Below, piece by piece: positions 44,601-54,137 of a stretch of 64,000 bases of DNA. The stretch lies in contig CASDPF010000005.1 of assembly GCA_949282215.1 (NCBI GenBank), positions 36,913 to 100,912 on the forward strand, given 5' to 3'. How positions within the stretch are numbered: the first letter of the stretch is position 1; each line of letters opens with the position of its first letter. The DNA comes from an uncultured bacterium (GTDB lineage Bacteria > Cyanobacteriota > Vampirovibrionia > Gastranaerophilales > Gastranaerophilaceae). A program made the position numbers and the translations under genes. The notes under the pieces are model-generated. The model saw only the letters and a list, made by a program, of their open reading frames with translations, was not told the DNA's origin and made no database searches.

Positions 44601-44801
44601 ACTGCAACAGAAAAAATTGTTGTAGAAGCAGAAAATGCAACAGTAGCAGCATCAACATCAAAATTAGGCAAGATTGTTGCATTCAGCATCCTTGGAACTG
44701 CAGCCATCGCATCTGGCGGATATTACTTCTTTAAACGCCACCAGAAAAAGCACGGATTTAATAAACCGGTAGAAGAAAAAACTTTTACAAAAATCGGATA
44801 A
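41628..44801 (+). CDS. Giant glycogen/starch-synthase-like (GT5) protein with C-terminal membrane anchor
   Basis: The 1057-residue protein is a divergent GT-B glycosyltransferase. The C-terminal half has SRFEPCGITPLESFASATPCISINTGGSPDF, the GT5 donor-site block (usual form SRFEPCGLTQL...GG..D), and the middle has HNPGRDYQGWMNNP (usual HN..YQG). Bacterial GT5 enzymes are about 480 residues; this one has long acidic coiled-coil insertions (about 230-340), a GAY tandem repeat near residue 375 and one predicted membrane helix near residue 1020 followed by a basic tail. LTFTG occurs at residues 61-65. Glycogen-type synthesis is inferred. Confidence 0.7.
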   Translation: MRITSVIPQIYASNLEKQQNNTPSIAIKNPNYNSNVRSLNFVAPAFIDLIARKNRVPYITLTFTGAEKNINQFVSDAPENKRYGLNAYNHGGLGVVAQEGPNNWRLNEKADVRDFSPYHSYGNPDGGVIVAEVTRDDKGHITERHLPQNKFHQAGQNESLEEVAKRLNLKAENLEYVIQVEPDTKGKSEFVVLKDENVTGSFKRASDTAIDELKEIKYRFFGTDEFADPVVVAEKKLEAKTIDEILAPHIKKIKEKLEAENHYEQQLKELNEADNRSFQKDPYSFEPNPKIEELETEYLNKINEELKKIKAETDDEFYKAIETQDYKDKLAKIRENAAEAVSERNTTYFIHTEDLAKFENAYGINAKGGGTYGAYGAYGAYGAYGTEGSHDGIKHVSTNVFYADNNRALVEGLPQLNTKEHGNFNPANFWLHDRPAFMVMHYIADKSAAGNEYYNGGIKAHGTFHNPGRDYQGWMNNPFEFFRLVANEQDVEELRNHPQIRDLKYIEKNWDRFCPKPGEELTAEAKFAKQIFDPYFKNFMDDFGTYNISMTPVAAVKEDGKNFTAGTVSMNYGKEMKNPDTPEIALGMTNKLAEIETHDVTNGSTPANLQLDNPKANFHRKGHPNILSKLKRGFQTYNYEYELDKDGKIIKDNIDEVLKAKENNTKWLLNIIDHAYQTGGQNGVTKVFCSDAQISNGATVIGHLSGFKTGDKLFMGWGRPDPQKNFPASVGAIKEYFEFLKDKNIPDEVKLRTKAIFGAGTWDSGAQEYKWIKDLIEVQLPKIDNGKYVGNIMYVNNFFSNRLVGCATWTLFSSRFEPCGITPLESFASATPCISINTGGSPDFINNMRGFLTKNPYLLKRERLEEILGEKLNFNGDPGHDANVLDGARWKNATFELKDCITMAMQSSDEEFRKAIQEQLSEELKKQNVIPYKEMVQNAGLQRDKMDWHQNADYNGGKTANDRYMNEIFERNKGMEARNKSPMKRLVGKFGTATEKIVVEAENATVAASTSKLGKIVAFSILGTAAIASGGYYFFKRHQKKHGFNKPVEEKTFTKIG
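42741..42782 (+). repeat. 9-bp tandem repeat encoding Tyr-Gly-Ala units
   Basis: TAYGGNGCN is repeated four and a half times (third positions vary), inside the GT5-like gene. Length changes of whole units would keep the frame. Confidence 0.85.
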
Positions 44802-44820
44802 GAAAATTTAATAAAAACTA

Positions 44821-44985
44821 TTGACAATAAATTTTGTTCTTGTTAAATTAATCTTACTGGGACTGGCCGACAGGGTGGTGCCGGAATGGGGCGGGAAGCT
44901 CTTGACTGGAAGATTAGACTTTCCAATAAACTGATTAACCCCTAAGATTAAAAGAAAATTAAATAGCATTGCAAATAAAAAAATT
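44821..44985 (+). promoter_or_regulatory. Promoter and GC-rich leader of tRNA-Lys
   Basis: TTGACA (44821-44826), 17 bases, TAAATT (44844-44849). About 135 bases separate it from the tRNA, including a GC-rich block (about 44857-44905) that stands out from its AT-rich surroundings and could fold (GGC...GCC, TGGAA...TTCCA). The tRNA-Glu gene at 54138 has the same promoter layout and also a GC-rich leader. Confidence 0.55.
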
Positions 44986-45058
44986 GCGCTTGTAGCTCAG
45001 CAGGTAGAGCACTCCCCTTTTAAGGGATAGGTCGCGCGTTCGAATCGCGCCAAGCGCA
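44986..45058 (+). tRNA. tRNA-Lys (UUU)
   Basis: A full cloverleaf: acceptor stem GCGCTTG/CAAGCGC, D arm GCTC...GAGC, anticodon loop CTTTTAA (anticodon TTT), T arm GCGCG-TTCGAAT-CGCGC and discriminator A. CCA is not encoded. Length 73. Confidence 0.95.
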
Positions 45059-45192
45059 AATTTTTATATTGATTTTTAGTTTAATGCTCATATTTTTAAC
45101 AAATTTATTTGTAATATTTAACGAAAACTGATTTACCTAAATATATAAATAAATTCGGTTTTTATGCTAAAATACTACAGTAAAGGTGATTT

Positions 45193-46152
45193 ATGATTAT
45201 AGAAATAGTCAAAGGATTAAATACTTTTAATTCATATATACTAGGTTGGTCTAACAGAATAATAGAGCAACTTGCGTTGGCGGAATTTATAAAAGATGCC
45301 TTAATTGACAGTATAAATTTATTACCTTTTTTATTTGTTATATTCTTTTTTATAGAACTTTTTGAGATTTATTTTTCAAAAAAAATAAAGAATTTACCCA
45401 AACATTCAAAAATAAGCGGACCTTTTTTGGGAGCATTAACAGCACTTGTACCGCAATGCGGATTTTCTGTAATAGCAAGTACTCTATATGTAAAAAAACT
45501 TATAACTCGGGGGACTCTTATTGCTGTATATATATCTACATCAGATGAAGCAATTCCTGTATTGCTTGCTCATCCTGAAATGATTAAAACTATATTACCA
45601 ATATTAAGTACAAAATTTATTCTCGCAATAATAACAGGATATTTTGTAGATTTTGTATTGACACCTCTAAAGAATAAAAAATCAACTATAGAAACTAATG
45701 AAGAAGTTCAGATTGATGAAAAAGGATGTTGCAAACATGAAATTTCTAATGACAGATTTAAAAAGCGAATACTTATATTACATCCTCTGAAGCATACTTT
45801 AAATATTTTTGTATTTATATTCATCGTGACTTTAATATTAAATTTCATTCTGGCAAAAACTCAAGGACACATTGAACAAATATTTCTATACAATTCACCA
45901 TTGCAGCCTGTAATTTCTGCAACAATAGGACTAATTCCCAATTGTGCTATATCAATATTAATTACAATGCTATACATACAGCATGCAATAAGTTTTGGTT
46001 CTGTAATAGCAGGATTATCCTCAAGTGCAGGACTCGGTATGCTGATTTTATTCAGAAAAAATTCTGAGATAAAAGATACTGTTTTAATTATATCAATTTT
46101 ATTTGGAATAAGTACATTAGCTGGATTAATACTCCAAGCAAATTTTAACTAA
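45193..46152 (+). CDS. ArsP-like permease (putative metal/arsenic transporter)
   Basis: The 319-residue integral membrane protein has eight to ten hydrophobic segments in two similar halves, each with a Pro-x-Cys motif (LTALVPQCGFSVIAS; IGLIPNCAISILIT). This internal duplication with conserved Cys is typical of the ArsP_2/putative manganese-transporter family. A Cys/His loop (KGCCKHE) links the halves. Substrate unknown: organic arsenic or a metal is possible. It is followed 19 bases later by a pyruvyl-transferase-like gene. Confidence 0.75.
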   Translation: MIIEIVKGLNTFNSYILGWSNRIIEQLALAEFIKDALIDSINLLPFLFVIFFFIELFEIYFSKKIKNLPKHSKISGPFLGALTALVPQCGFSVIASTLYVKKLITRGTLIAVYISTSDEAIPVLLAHPEMIKTILPILSTKFILAIITGYFVDFVLTPLKNKKSTIETNEEVQIDEKGCCKHEISNDRFKKRILILHPLKHTLNIFVFIFIVTLILNFILAKTQGHIEQIFLYNSPLQPVISATIGLIPNCAISILITMLYIQHAISFGSVIAGLSSSAGLGMLILFRKNSEIKDTVLIISILFGISTLAGLILQANFN

Positions 46153-46171
46153 AAAAGAAAGTAGATTTATT

Positions 46172-47182
46172 ATGACTATCAAAATTTTACAAAAAATTTT
46201 AATATCACTTGCGAAAAAATCTTTTACAACCAAAATATTATCTTTATTTGAAGCATACCCGAAAAATTTGAAACATAAATATAATGAATTTGGACTTTAT
46301 AAATATGATTATAATATACCTAATAACTGCGGTTATGAACCAGATAGTATAAATATAGGTGATTATATACAAAGTCTTGCTGCCAAACAATATCTGCCGG
46401 ATACCCAAATTCCAGTTTTGATAGATAGGGACAAAATAGCTTATTACAATGGGCAGAATATAGATTTAATTGCAAATGCTTGGTATTGGATACATGATGG
46501 CAATATTAGATTTTCAGATAAAATTAACCCATTATTAGTCGCAGTCCACCTAAACAATCTATATACAATTCCGAAAGAAACGCTTAATTATCTAAAACAA
46601 CACGAACCTATCGGCTGCAGAGATTATACAACAAGAAATTTCTTAATGTTTAAAGGCATAAAAGCTTATTTTTCAAGCTGTCTGACTACAACTCTTGATC
46701 TAAAATATAAACAAAAAGATAATAAACGCAAAAATACAATAATTTTCTGTGATTATACAATTGATGAAACTGAACAAAACAGGACTGATACTGAACTCAA
46801 AAAAATATTAGCTCAATACGCAAATTATACAATTGAACATACCAAACACAGCTATCCTCTGGGAACAGATATTGGTGAATGTTTTACTGAAGCTGAAAAT
46901 TTGATTAAAAAATATGCAACAGCAAAACTGGTAATTACAACTCGAATACATTGTGCACTTCCTTGTCTTGCATTAGGGACTCCGGTAATTCTTATCTTAA
47001 AAAATTACGACAAATTTCGATATAACGGAATTTCACAACTGCTAAACGTAATCGGAACAAATAAACATAAAAAATTTGTTTGCAATATAAAAACAAATTC
47101 AGAAGGTTTAGTAGTAAATTCTGCAAAATATAAAACTTATGCGGATAAGCTAAAAAAAATAGTAAGTGAATATACAGTTTAG
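46172..47182 (+). CDS. Polysaccharide pyruvyl transferase-family protein
   Basis: The 336-residue soluble protein has the family's N-terminal NIGDYIQSLAAKQYL, a central GCRDYTTRNFLMFKGIKAYFSSCLTTTL (the R-D-x-x-(T/S) and C-L-T/D-P-type block) and a C-terminal LVITTRIHCALPCLALGTPVILI. Family members transfer pyruvate ketals from PEP, or sugars in CsaB-like proteins, to surface polysaccharides. It follows the permease gene but has no evident functional link to it. Confidence 0.8.
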   Translation: MTIKILQKILISLAKKSFTTKILSLFEAYPKNLKHKYNEFGLYKYDYNIPNNCGYEPDSINIGDYIQSLAAKQYLPDTQIPVLIDRDKIAYYNGQNIDLIANAWYWIHDGNIRFSDKINPLLVAVHLNNLYTIPKETLNYLKQHEPIGCRDYTTRNFLMFKGIKAYFSSCLTTTLDLKYKQKDNKRKNTIIFCDYTIDETEQNRTDTELKKILAQYANYTIEHTKHSYPLGTDIGECFTEAENLIKKYATAKLVITTRIHCALPCLALGTPVILILKNYDKFRYNGISQLLNVIGTNKHKKFVCNIKTNSEGLVVNSAKYKTYADKLKKIVSEYTV

Positions 47183-47364
47183 TTTCAATTGAGTTTTTTA
47201 AAATTTTAAATTCCCTAACCCTCCGCAAAAATATATTATACACCAAAAGATATAATTATTAATTACGGAGGGAATTTCGGAAAATATTACAAAATCGAGC
47301 TAAAAGAATATTCATTATAAATACTAAATCTAATTAAAGTAAACTCAATAAATAATATTAGTAT

Positions 47365-47934
47365 TTATTTAAGATTTATATATTTTTTAGCACAATCAAA
47401 CATCGCATTGACTAAAGCAGCATTAGCATAAATATTCATGCCATTAGTTTCAAGTACATTTTTCATGCGACGTTCCCACATATTATAAACATCTTCTTTA
47501 TTCATCTCTAAAACCTGAGCAATCATTGTCAATTCTTTATAATCAATAGGAATTGGAAGATTTCCTCTTAAAATATCAACAATTTCCAAACGTTTTTTTC
47601 TAGGAAAAGCTTTTAAGAAATTAACAACAGACATTTTTTTATGTTTCATTTCAGTATGCAAATATTCTACAAAATCGTCTATCACTCTGGGCTCTTGAGG
47701 AATTTTATACTCTTCAAATTCTTCCGGTTCAATTTCCATAACGGTAGCAATTCTTTCAAGAGTAGTACCTCGTGTTGAAAATGGAATCGTATCATCTATA
47801 AGGTTATAAACATAAGAAAGTGTTACCCCTATCATTTCAGCAAAATCTTTTTTATGTAATCCATTTTTCTCAAGAAATCTAGCTACTTTTTCAGAACTTT
47901 TTTCTTGCACAATAGGTTTGTCTTTAGAATTCAT
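47365..47934 (-). CDS. XRE-family protein with two HTH-like segments
   Basis: The start at 47934 has GAGG 8 bases upstream. The ~189-residue protein has a Cro/CI-type HTH (KKDFAEMIGVTLSYVYNLIDD, about residues 27-47) and a second related segment (MSVVNFLKAFPRKKRLEIVDILRG...YKELTMIAQVLEMNKEDVYNMW). Each is followed by an E...M(E)...E-type helix as in XRE domains. It is a likely DNA-binding regulator, not next to a prepilin gene, divergent from pth. Confidence 0.72.
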   Translation of the reverse strand: MNSKDKPIVQEKSSEKVARFLEKNGLHKKDFAEMIGVTLSYVYNLIDDTIPFSTRGTTLERIATVMEIEPEEFEEYKIPQEPRVIDDFVEYLHTEMKHKKMSVVNFLKAFPRKKRLEIVDILRGNLPIPIDYKELTMIAQVLEMNKEDVYNMWERRMKNVLETNGMNIYANAALVNAMFDCAKKYINLK

Positions 47935-48063
47935 TTTTGTATCCTCTCTAATTAAATTCACTATTAAGTTAAAACTTTTTTATCATTTTGTTAAGCGAAA
48001 ACATGGTAAACAAGAGCGGCAATATTTATTTAGGTTAAAATAATAAATATAAAAGGTAGATAT

Positions 48064-48621
48064 ATGAAACTTATAACAGGATTAGGAAATATCGGGGATA
48101 AATACTGCATGACACGTCATAATGCAGGATTTATGGTGCTTGACAGATGGTCATTAACAGAAAGTTACAGCTTTAAATTAGAAAGCAAGCTAAAAGCATA
48201 CATTACAAAAATAAAAATAGGGAATGAAGATATCCTACTTGCCAAACCTACAACATTTATGAATTTATCAGGAGAAGCTGTCAGAGCAGTTATGGATTAC
48301 TATAAAATAAATATAAAAGATTTATTAATCATATATGATGATATTGCACTTGACTTAGGACGAATAAGATACCGTGCAAACGGCTCTGACGGAGGGCATA
48401 ACGGGATTAAATCAATAATTAAACACATAGGGACAAAAGACTTTGCAAGACTTAAAATCGGAATAGGACCGCAACCGAATATTCCATCTGAAAATTATGT
48501 CTTACAAAATTTCCCTAAAGACCAGCTTGATACATTAAAAGAAGTCCTCGACAGAAGCATAGACTCTGTAAAATTTTATCTTGATAACGGAATTGAAAAG
48601 ACCCAAAATAAATATAATTAG
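48064..48621 (+). CDS. pth: Peptidyl-tRNA hydrolase
   Basis: Pth rescues tRNA from prematurely released peptidyl-tRNA. The 185-residue protein has the family signatures: LITGLGNIGDKYCMTRHNAGFMVLD (catalytic His in RHNAG), LLAKPTTFMNLSGEAV, IIYDDIALDLGRIR and GSDGGHNGIKSII. Length is normal. It is followed 63 bases later by the TPR gene. Confidence 0.96.
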   Translation: MKLITGLGNIGDKYCMTRHNAGFMVLDRWSLTESYSFKLESKLKAYITKIKIGNEDILLAKPTTFMNLSGEAVRAVMDYYKINIKDLLIIYDDIALDLGRIRYRANGSDGGHNGIKSIIKHIGTKDFARLKIGIGPQPNIPSENYVLQNFPKDQLDTLKEVLDRSIDSVKFYLDNGIEKTQNKYN

Positions 48622-48684
48622 CCCAACCGGAGAAGACTCAAGAATTTTTTCATATATAATAAATAAAAAAGGAGTATAACTATA

Positions 48685-50091
48685 ATGAGCATACAATTAG
48701 CAGAACAATATGAAGAAAATGAACAATACGATAAAGCATACGAAGAATATAAAAAATCATACGAAACAAACCCTAAAGATTTAGGGCTATTAGAACGCCT
48801 TGGACATATTTCAATGATGCTTGGTAAAAAAGATGAAGCGTCGGAGTACTATTCTGCTATTTTAGAAATGGATGCAACAAATGTAATGGCTTATGAACAG
48901 CTTATGGATATTTACGTTACAACCGATAAATTCAAATATTATATATATCGGGGTAATATGCATTCGGTTATGCATCAGCTGGAACATGCTATTAACGATT
49001 TCAAAAAAGCTTTAACTCATGCGGCTGATAATGAAGAAGCACAATGCTCCACAAGATTTGTTCTAGGCTCATTATATGAACAGGTTGGGAATAATGTAAA
49101 AGCAATTGATGAATATTTAAAAATTCTTGATTTTGACCATACTCATGAAGAAGTCTATAAAAAACTGGCAAATCTTTACTTATCAGAAAATGCCGTAGGA
49201 AGTGCAATAGAAACACTTGAAAGAGCAAGGAAAGAAGGATTTGATACAGATAGCATAAAAGAAGAATTAGCTAAATTATACTTAAAAAATAATCAGCCGA
49301 AACTTGCTAAAGATATAACAAACGACGATTTACTTAGAATTAAATGTCTTCTGGCTTCAGGTGAAAAAGATGAAGCCTTCTCAGAAATTCAAAAATGCAA
49401 AGAAAAATACATCGGAAATCCTGACTTTTATGTAATAAAAGCACAATACTATTACGGAGAAAAAGAATTTGATAAAGCTTTGGAAAATGTAATAGAATAC
49501 GAAAAATTCCAACCTAATACAGCACTAGGCTTCCAAATGAAAGCTTTGATATACGAAGGTAAACAAGATGACTATAACGCTCATATAAATTGGGGAAAAT
49601 ATAATCTTGCACGCGGGAATAAAGATATTGCTGTAAATGATTTATTAAATGCATATCAATTAAAAGATGATGATGCTGACCTAATAAATTCTTTGGCCGT
49701 TTTGTTAGAAAGCACGGGTGAAAAAAATCATGCTATTGAATTTTATGAAAAATTGTATAGGCTTGAACCGACAAATAAAACAGCATTAAAAAAACTTGCT
49801 GAATTCAGAGAAAGTATCGGCGATTATGCGACTCAAGTTGAATACTTAGAAAAGCTTCTTGAAACAGATAAAAGAAATTCTGTTTTAATAAGACAAATTG
49901 CAGAAATATACGAAAAACTCAGAAATAAACCTGAAGCTGTAAAATATTATCAAAAATACTTATCAATCACAGGAGACTCACCTGAAACAGAACCAATCAG
50001 AAGAAAGCTTGCAAAACTTGAAAACACCGAAATGGCTCAAGAAGAAGGTTTGATTGATAAAATAATGAGATTTTTTAATAAAGAAAACTAA
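48685..50091 (+). CDS. TPR-repeat protein
   Basis: The 468-residue protein is a series of about 10-12 TPR-like helix pairs from the N-terminus on (EQYDKAYEEYKKSYETNPKDLGLLERLG; KAIDEYLKILDFDHTHEEVYKKLANLYL and so on), without signal peptide or catalytic domain. A protein-interaction scaffold is likely. AAGGAG precedes the ATG. It overlaps the convergent GspF-like gene by 4 bases; a link with the pilus machinery is possible but only positional. Confidence 0.85.
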   Translation: MSIQLAEQYEENEQYDKAYEEYKKSYETNPKDLGLLERLGHISMMLGKKDEASEYYSAILEMDATNVMAYEQLMDIYVTTDKFKYYIYRGNMHSVMHQLEHAINDFKKALTHAADNEEAQCSTRFVLGSLYEQVGNNVKAIDEYLKILDFDHTHEEVYKKLANLYLSENAVGSAIETLERARKEGFDTDSIKEELAKLYLKNNQPKLAKDITNDDLLRIKCLLASGEKDEAFSEIQKCKEKYIGNPDFYVIKAQYYYGEKEFDKALENVIEYEKFQPNTALGFQMKALIYEGKQDDYNAHINWGKYNLARGNKDIAVNDLLNAYQLKDDDADLINSLAVLLESTGEKNHAIEFYEKLYRLEPTNKTALKKLAEFRESIGDYATQVEYLEKLLETDKRNSVLIRQIAEIYEKLRNKPEAVKYYQKYLSITGDSPETEPIRRKLAKLENTEMAQEEGLIDKIMRFFNKEN

Positions 50092-51302
50092 AACATTGTA
50101 CCAATCATACTTCCATACAACTGGAAAAAGGCAACTACAATATAGCCGACAACGATACCGATAATTACGGTTAAAGTCGGCTCAAAGGCTTTAGCTAGTG
50201 ATGACATAACCATATCAAGCTTCTTGTCAATCCCTAAAGCAATATCTCGAAACATCTGCCCCAATCTTCCGCTTTTTTCACCTGTCACAATCAAAGTATT
50301 AAAAATAGGCGGAACAAGCTCTGATTTAACAAAGGATTGCGATAACTCTTCTCCTCTCATAACAAGATTCTTAGATAATTCAGCTTCTTGTTTTATTAAA
50401 GAATTAGAAATAGTGCTAATCGCTAATTCCAAAGATGAAACAATTGTTATCCCCGATTCATAAGCAACATTTAATACCGTGAAAAAAGATGAAAGATTAA
50501 TATATCGTATAAAATCAGAAACAAGCGGAATTTCTAAGAGTCTAGCATCAACAAACTTTTTGAAAACACTTTGTGCCCAAATCTTAATTATACCCCATAC
50601 ACAAGCAAAAAGAGCAATAATTACAATCATCCAATATTTAAACAAATATTCACAAGTACTAACAACAAAATTAACAGTTAACGGGATATCACCTGCAGAA
50701 ATATTCGCCCCATTAATAAAAGCCGGAAAAACAAATTTACCGCATATTATAAACACAGCTATTAGAATTAAAACAGTAATAGCAGGATAAACAGACATAC
50801 TGATAACTTTTGATTTTAAATCATCCTGTTTTTTTAATACTGCCAAGTTATATTCAAGAGTTTTATCCAAATTTCCTGACTCTTCTCCTGCAGTACAAAG
50901 TCCCAAATACACCGCTCCAAATACATTTTCATAACTTTTCAAAGCTTCAGAAAAAGTACTGCCGTTCATTATCTTATTTTTTATATTATTTGCAATGAAC
51001 TTAATTTTAGGCTTATGAGCATGCTCTTCTACAGTACTAAGAGATTCAATTATTGGAATACTTGATGAGAGCATGACCTGTAATTCGGAAGTGAAAAATA
51101 TTTTTTCATTTAAAGATAAACTTTTTATTTTACTTTCAGTATTCTCGACTTTAGGCTTTTCAAAAGTTTCTTCATAAATATTAGTAGGCAAAAAACCTAA
51201 CCCGCGAACTTTATCACGAGCTTCACGAGGATTTTCGGCTTCAATATAGCCTTTTACCTCTATCTTATTATTTTTTAATGCTTTATAAAAAAACTTAGCC
51301 AT
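50088..51302 (-). CDS. Type II secretion/type IV pilus inner-membrane platform protein (GspF/PilC)
   Basis: The 404-residue protein starts with the family's KFFYKALKNNKIEVKGYIEAENPREARDKVRGLGFLP and has two GspF domains, each ELQVMLSSSIPIIESL.../...FFTVLNVAYESGITIVSSL, with three membrane helices (about residues 165-190, 218-240, 370-395). It forms the platform on which pilins or pseudopilins assemble. It is the only assembly-machine gene in the window and gives the prepilin-like genes a likely partner. Confidence 0.92.
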   Translation of the reverse strand: MAKFFYKALKNNKIEVKGYIEAENPREARDKVRGLGFLPTNIYEETFEKPKVENTESKIKSLSLNEKIFFTSELQVMLSSSIPIIESLSTVEEHAHKPKIKFIANNIKNKIMNGSTFSEALKSYENVFGAVYLGLCTAGEESGNLDKTLEYNLAVLKKQDDLKSKVISMSVYPAITVLILIAVFIICGKFVFPAFINGANISAGDIPLTVNFVVSTCEYLFKYWMIVIIALFACVWGIIKIWAQSVFKKFVDARLLEIPLVSDFIRYINLSSFFTVLNVAYESGITIVSSLELAISTISNSLIKQEAELSKNLVMRGEELSQSFVKSELVPPIFNTLIVTGEKSGRLGQMFRDIALGIDKKLDMVMSSLAKAFEPTLTVIIGIVVGYIVVAFFQLYGSMIGTMF

Positions 51303-51328
51303 CCAACCCTTAAAATTATAATTTCTAA

Positions 51329-51355
51329 AAGAGCCGATTTTAAAAATCGGCTCTT
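51329..51355. terminator. Terminator between the gspF-like gene and clpC
   Basis: AAGAGCCGATTTT and AAAATCGGCTCTT form a long perfect hairpin with A- and T-rich flanks. It can end clpC (minus strand is upstream of the gspF-like gene). Confidence 0.8.
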
Positions 51356-51366
51356 TATATTAATTT

Positions 51367-53862
51367 CTACTCTGCAGTAACTTCTTCTTTAGCCTTTGAT
51401 TTTCTTTTTGTAGCTTTCTCAAAAGCAATTTTATCATCTACAAGAGTAATTCTAATTGTATCGCCCGGCTCATACTTACCAGACAGAATTTCCTCCGCCA
51501 AATTATCTTCAATTTTACGCTGAATAAGACGTCTCAATGGTCTTGCACCATAAGCTTCGGAATAACCGTTCTTAGCGAGATGATCTTTTACTTCATCAGT
51601 TACCTCAACAGACAATTCTCGTTCTGCAAGACGTTTAAACAAGTCTTTCAACATTAAATCAACAATCTGTCTGATTTCATCTTGAGTCAAATGTGCAAAT
51701 ACTATTGTCTCATCGATACGGTTCAAAAATTCAGGTCTGAAAGCTTTTTTCATCTCTTCAGTAACTGTATCTTTAAGTTTTTCATATTTGTCTTTTGACT
51801 CATCATCAGAAGTAGAGAAACCTAATTTAGATGTCGTTGTAATCATGCTTGCTCCGACGTTTGAAGTCATGATGATAATAGTATTTTTAAAGTTAATATG
51901 ACGTCCTTTAGAATCAGTCAAACGACCGTCATCAAGGATTTGAAGCATGATATTAAATACATCAGGGTGAGCTTTTTCAATTTCATCAAAAAGCACAACC
52001 GAATAAGGTTTCTTTCTGATAAGTTCAGTCAAATGACCACCATCATCATAACCTACATAACCAGGAGGTGAACCGATAAGTTTTGCAGTTGAATGTTTTT
52101 CCATAAATTCTGACATATCAACTCTTATCATGTTATCTTCTGAACCGAATACAGCTTCAGCAAGAGCCTTAGCGAGTTCAGTTTTACCGACCCCTGTAGG
52201 CCCACAGAAGATAAAACTACCTATAGGTCTGTTAGGGCTTTTCAACCCTACTCTTGCACGTCTTATTGCTTTTGAAATAGCAACAACTGCATCATTTTGA
52301 CCAATTACACGAGCATGAAGAGTTTCTTCAAGCTTAAGTAATCTTTCGCTTTCACCTTCAGTTAATTTTGTAACAGGGACACCAGTCATAGTCGCAATAA
52401 CTTCAGCGACATTTTCAGCAGTCACTGTCGGCTTATTAGCTTCATGTTCTTCTTTATATTTTTGAGCCATTTCACGAATTCTATCCTTCAAATCGGCTTC
52501 ATCATCACGAAGTTGAGAAGCTTTTTCAAATTCCTGATTTCTGATAGCTTCTTCTTTTTCTTTAATCAAATCACGAAGTTCTTTTTCAAGTTCTTTACCT
52601 TCAGGTGAAAGGGTAGAAACTTTTAAACGAACTTTAGATGAAGCCTCATCAATTACATCAATTGCTTTATCAGGTAAAAATCTGTCTGTAATATATTTAC
52701 TGGACAGTTTTACAGCTGCAACAATTGCCTCATCAGAAATTAAAAGTTTATGGTGATCTTCATATTTTGGCTTCAAACCTTTTATAATTTCAATAGACTC
52801 ATCAATAGTCGGCTCCTCAATAATAACAGATTGAAAACGTCTTTCTAAAGCCGAATCTTTTTCTACATATTTTCTATACTCATCAAGCGTTGTTGCACCG
52901 ATTACTTGGATTTCACCTCTTGATAGTGCAGGTTTTAAAATATTTGCAGCATCAATAGCACCTTCTGCAGCACCCGCACCGATAAGTGTATGCATTTCAT
53001 CAATAACAAGAATTATATTTCCTGCCTGACGAATTTCATCCATAATTTTTTTCAAACGTTCTTCGAATTCACCACGATACTTGGTACCTGCGACAAGCAG
53101 TCCCATATCTAATTGTATGACCTTTTTTCCATCAAGAATATCAGGAACTTCAGCATTTACAATTCTAATAGCAAGTCCTTCTGCCACGGCAGTCTTACCA
53201 ACACCCGGCTCACCAATAAGCACAGGGTTGTTTTTAGTACGTCTTGCAAGGATTTGAATAACACGTTCAATTTCCTTTTCTCTGCCGACAACAGGATCTA
53301 ATCTCAATTCCTGAGCTGCAAGAGTTAAATCACGCCCAAACTCATCAAGGCTTGGAGTTTTAGTTTTTCCACCGCTTGAAGATGATGAAGATGAACCGGA
53401 TGACCCTGATGTTGTTGCTTGAGGTTTTGACTCACCGAGCATTTTTACAACATTACTTCTGATTTTATTTAAATCAACACCTAGATTTTCTAAAACTCTT
53501 GCTGCAACTCCTTCACCTTCACGAATAAGCCCTAGTAAAAGATGTTCAGTTCCTATATAGTTATGTCCAAGTTGTCTTGCTTCATCCCAAGACAATTCAA
53601 GCACACGTTTAGCACGAGGCGTAAACGGAATTTCCACAGCTACAAAACCTGAACCTCTGCCTATAATTTTTTCTACTTCTGCTCTGGCATCTTTAAGAGT
53701 AACCCCCATTGATTTAAGGGTTTTTGCAGCAACACCGGTACCTTCACCGATTAATCCGAGCAAGACTTGTTCTGTACCGACAAAGTTATGCCCGAGCCTG
53801 CGTGCCTCTTCCTGAGCCAACATTATTACCTTTATGGCTTTTTCCGTAAAACGTTCAAACAT
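51367..53862 (-). CDS. clpC: ATP-dependent Clp protease ATP-binding subunit ClpC
   Basis: The 831-residue AAA+ unfoldase feeds substrates to ClpP. Two N-terminal Clp repeats (about 1-145), a Ser-rich linker, AAA-1 with [14 protein letters not shown], a short middle domain with a UVR-like motif ([17 protein letters not shown]), AAA-2 with [20 protein letters not shown], and a Lys-rich tail. The compact middle domain marks ClpC, not ClpB. It is the ClpC type kept in Cyanobacteria and Firmicutes. Confidence 0.96.
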   Translation of the reverse strand: MFERFTEKAIKVIMLAQEEARRLGHNFVGTEQVLLGLIGEGTGVAAKTLKSMGVTLKDARAEVEKIIGRGSGFVAVEIPFTPRAKRVLELSWDEARQLGHNYIGTEHLLLGLIREGEGVAARVLENLGVDLNKIRSNVVKMLGESKPQATTSGSSGSSSSSSSGGKTKTPSLDEFGRDLTLAAQELRLDPVVGREKEIERVIQILARRTKNNPVLIGEPGVGKTAVAEGLAIRIVNAEVPDILDGKKVIQLDMGLLVAGTKYRGEFEERLKKIMDEIRQAGNIILVIDEMHTLIGAGAAEGAIDAANILKPALSRGEIQVIGATTLDEYRKYVEKDSALERRFQSVIIEEPTIDESIEIIKGLKPKYEDHHKLLISDEAIVAAVKLSSKYITDRFLPDKAIDVIDEASSKVRLKVSTLSPEGKELEKELRDLIKEKEEAIRNQEFEKASQLRDDEADLKDRIREMAQKYKEEHEANKPTVTAENVAEVIATMTGVPVTKLTEGESERLLKLEETLHARVIGQNDAVVAISKAIRRARVGLKSPNRPIGSFIFCGPTGVGKTELAKALAEAVFGSEDNMIRVDMSEFMEKHSTAKLIGSPPGYVGYDDGGHLTELIRKKPYSVVLFDEIEKAHPDVFNIMLQILDDGRLTDSKGRHINFKNTIIIMTSNVGASMITTTSKLGFSTSDDESKDKYEKLKDTVTEEMKKAFRPEFLNRIDETIVFAHLTQDEIRQIVDLMLKDLFKRLAERELSVEVTDEVKDHLAKNGYSEAYGARPLRRLIQRKIEDNLAEEILSGKYEPGDTIRITLVDDKIAFEKATKRKSKAKEEVTAE

Positions 53863-54040
53863 TAATTAGCTCCTATCTCTACTTATATGATATATATTTT
53901 ACATAAAAAATAAAAATCTTTCAAGAGGGCAATGGCGTATTACAAACAATTTAGAAATTTTATAATTTATTATAAGTTCTTTTAAAATTAGTTAATTTTA
54001 GCCTCAAATTTTTATATTAATAAAAATTAGAAAAAAGTTG

Positions 54041-54137
54041 TTGACAAAAAATTTTGTTTTGGTACTATAGAAAACGTGGAAGGGGGCGGCACCTGAGTAC
54101 AGGACGCAGAAGACACCAAATTACCCTATAAAGTCAG
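54041..54137 (+). promoter_or_regulatory. Promoter and GC-rich leader of tRNA-Glu
   Basis: TTGACA (54041-54046), 16 bases, TACTAT (54063-54068). The region just after -35 is nearly the same as upstream of tRNA-Lys. About 65 bases of leader before the tRNA include a G/C-rich block (54076-54115). From 53863 to 54040 I see only AT-rich sequence upstream of clpC. Confidence 0.6.

Noticed and set aside
47183..47364. Dyad CCCTCCG...CGGAGGG as terminator
   Set aside because: The arms are about 40 bases apart and no T-run follows, so it is a poor terminator; kept as unexplained.
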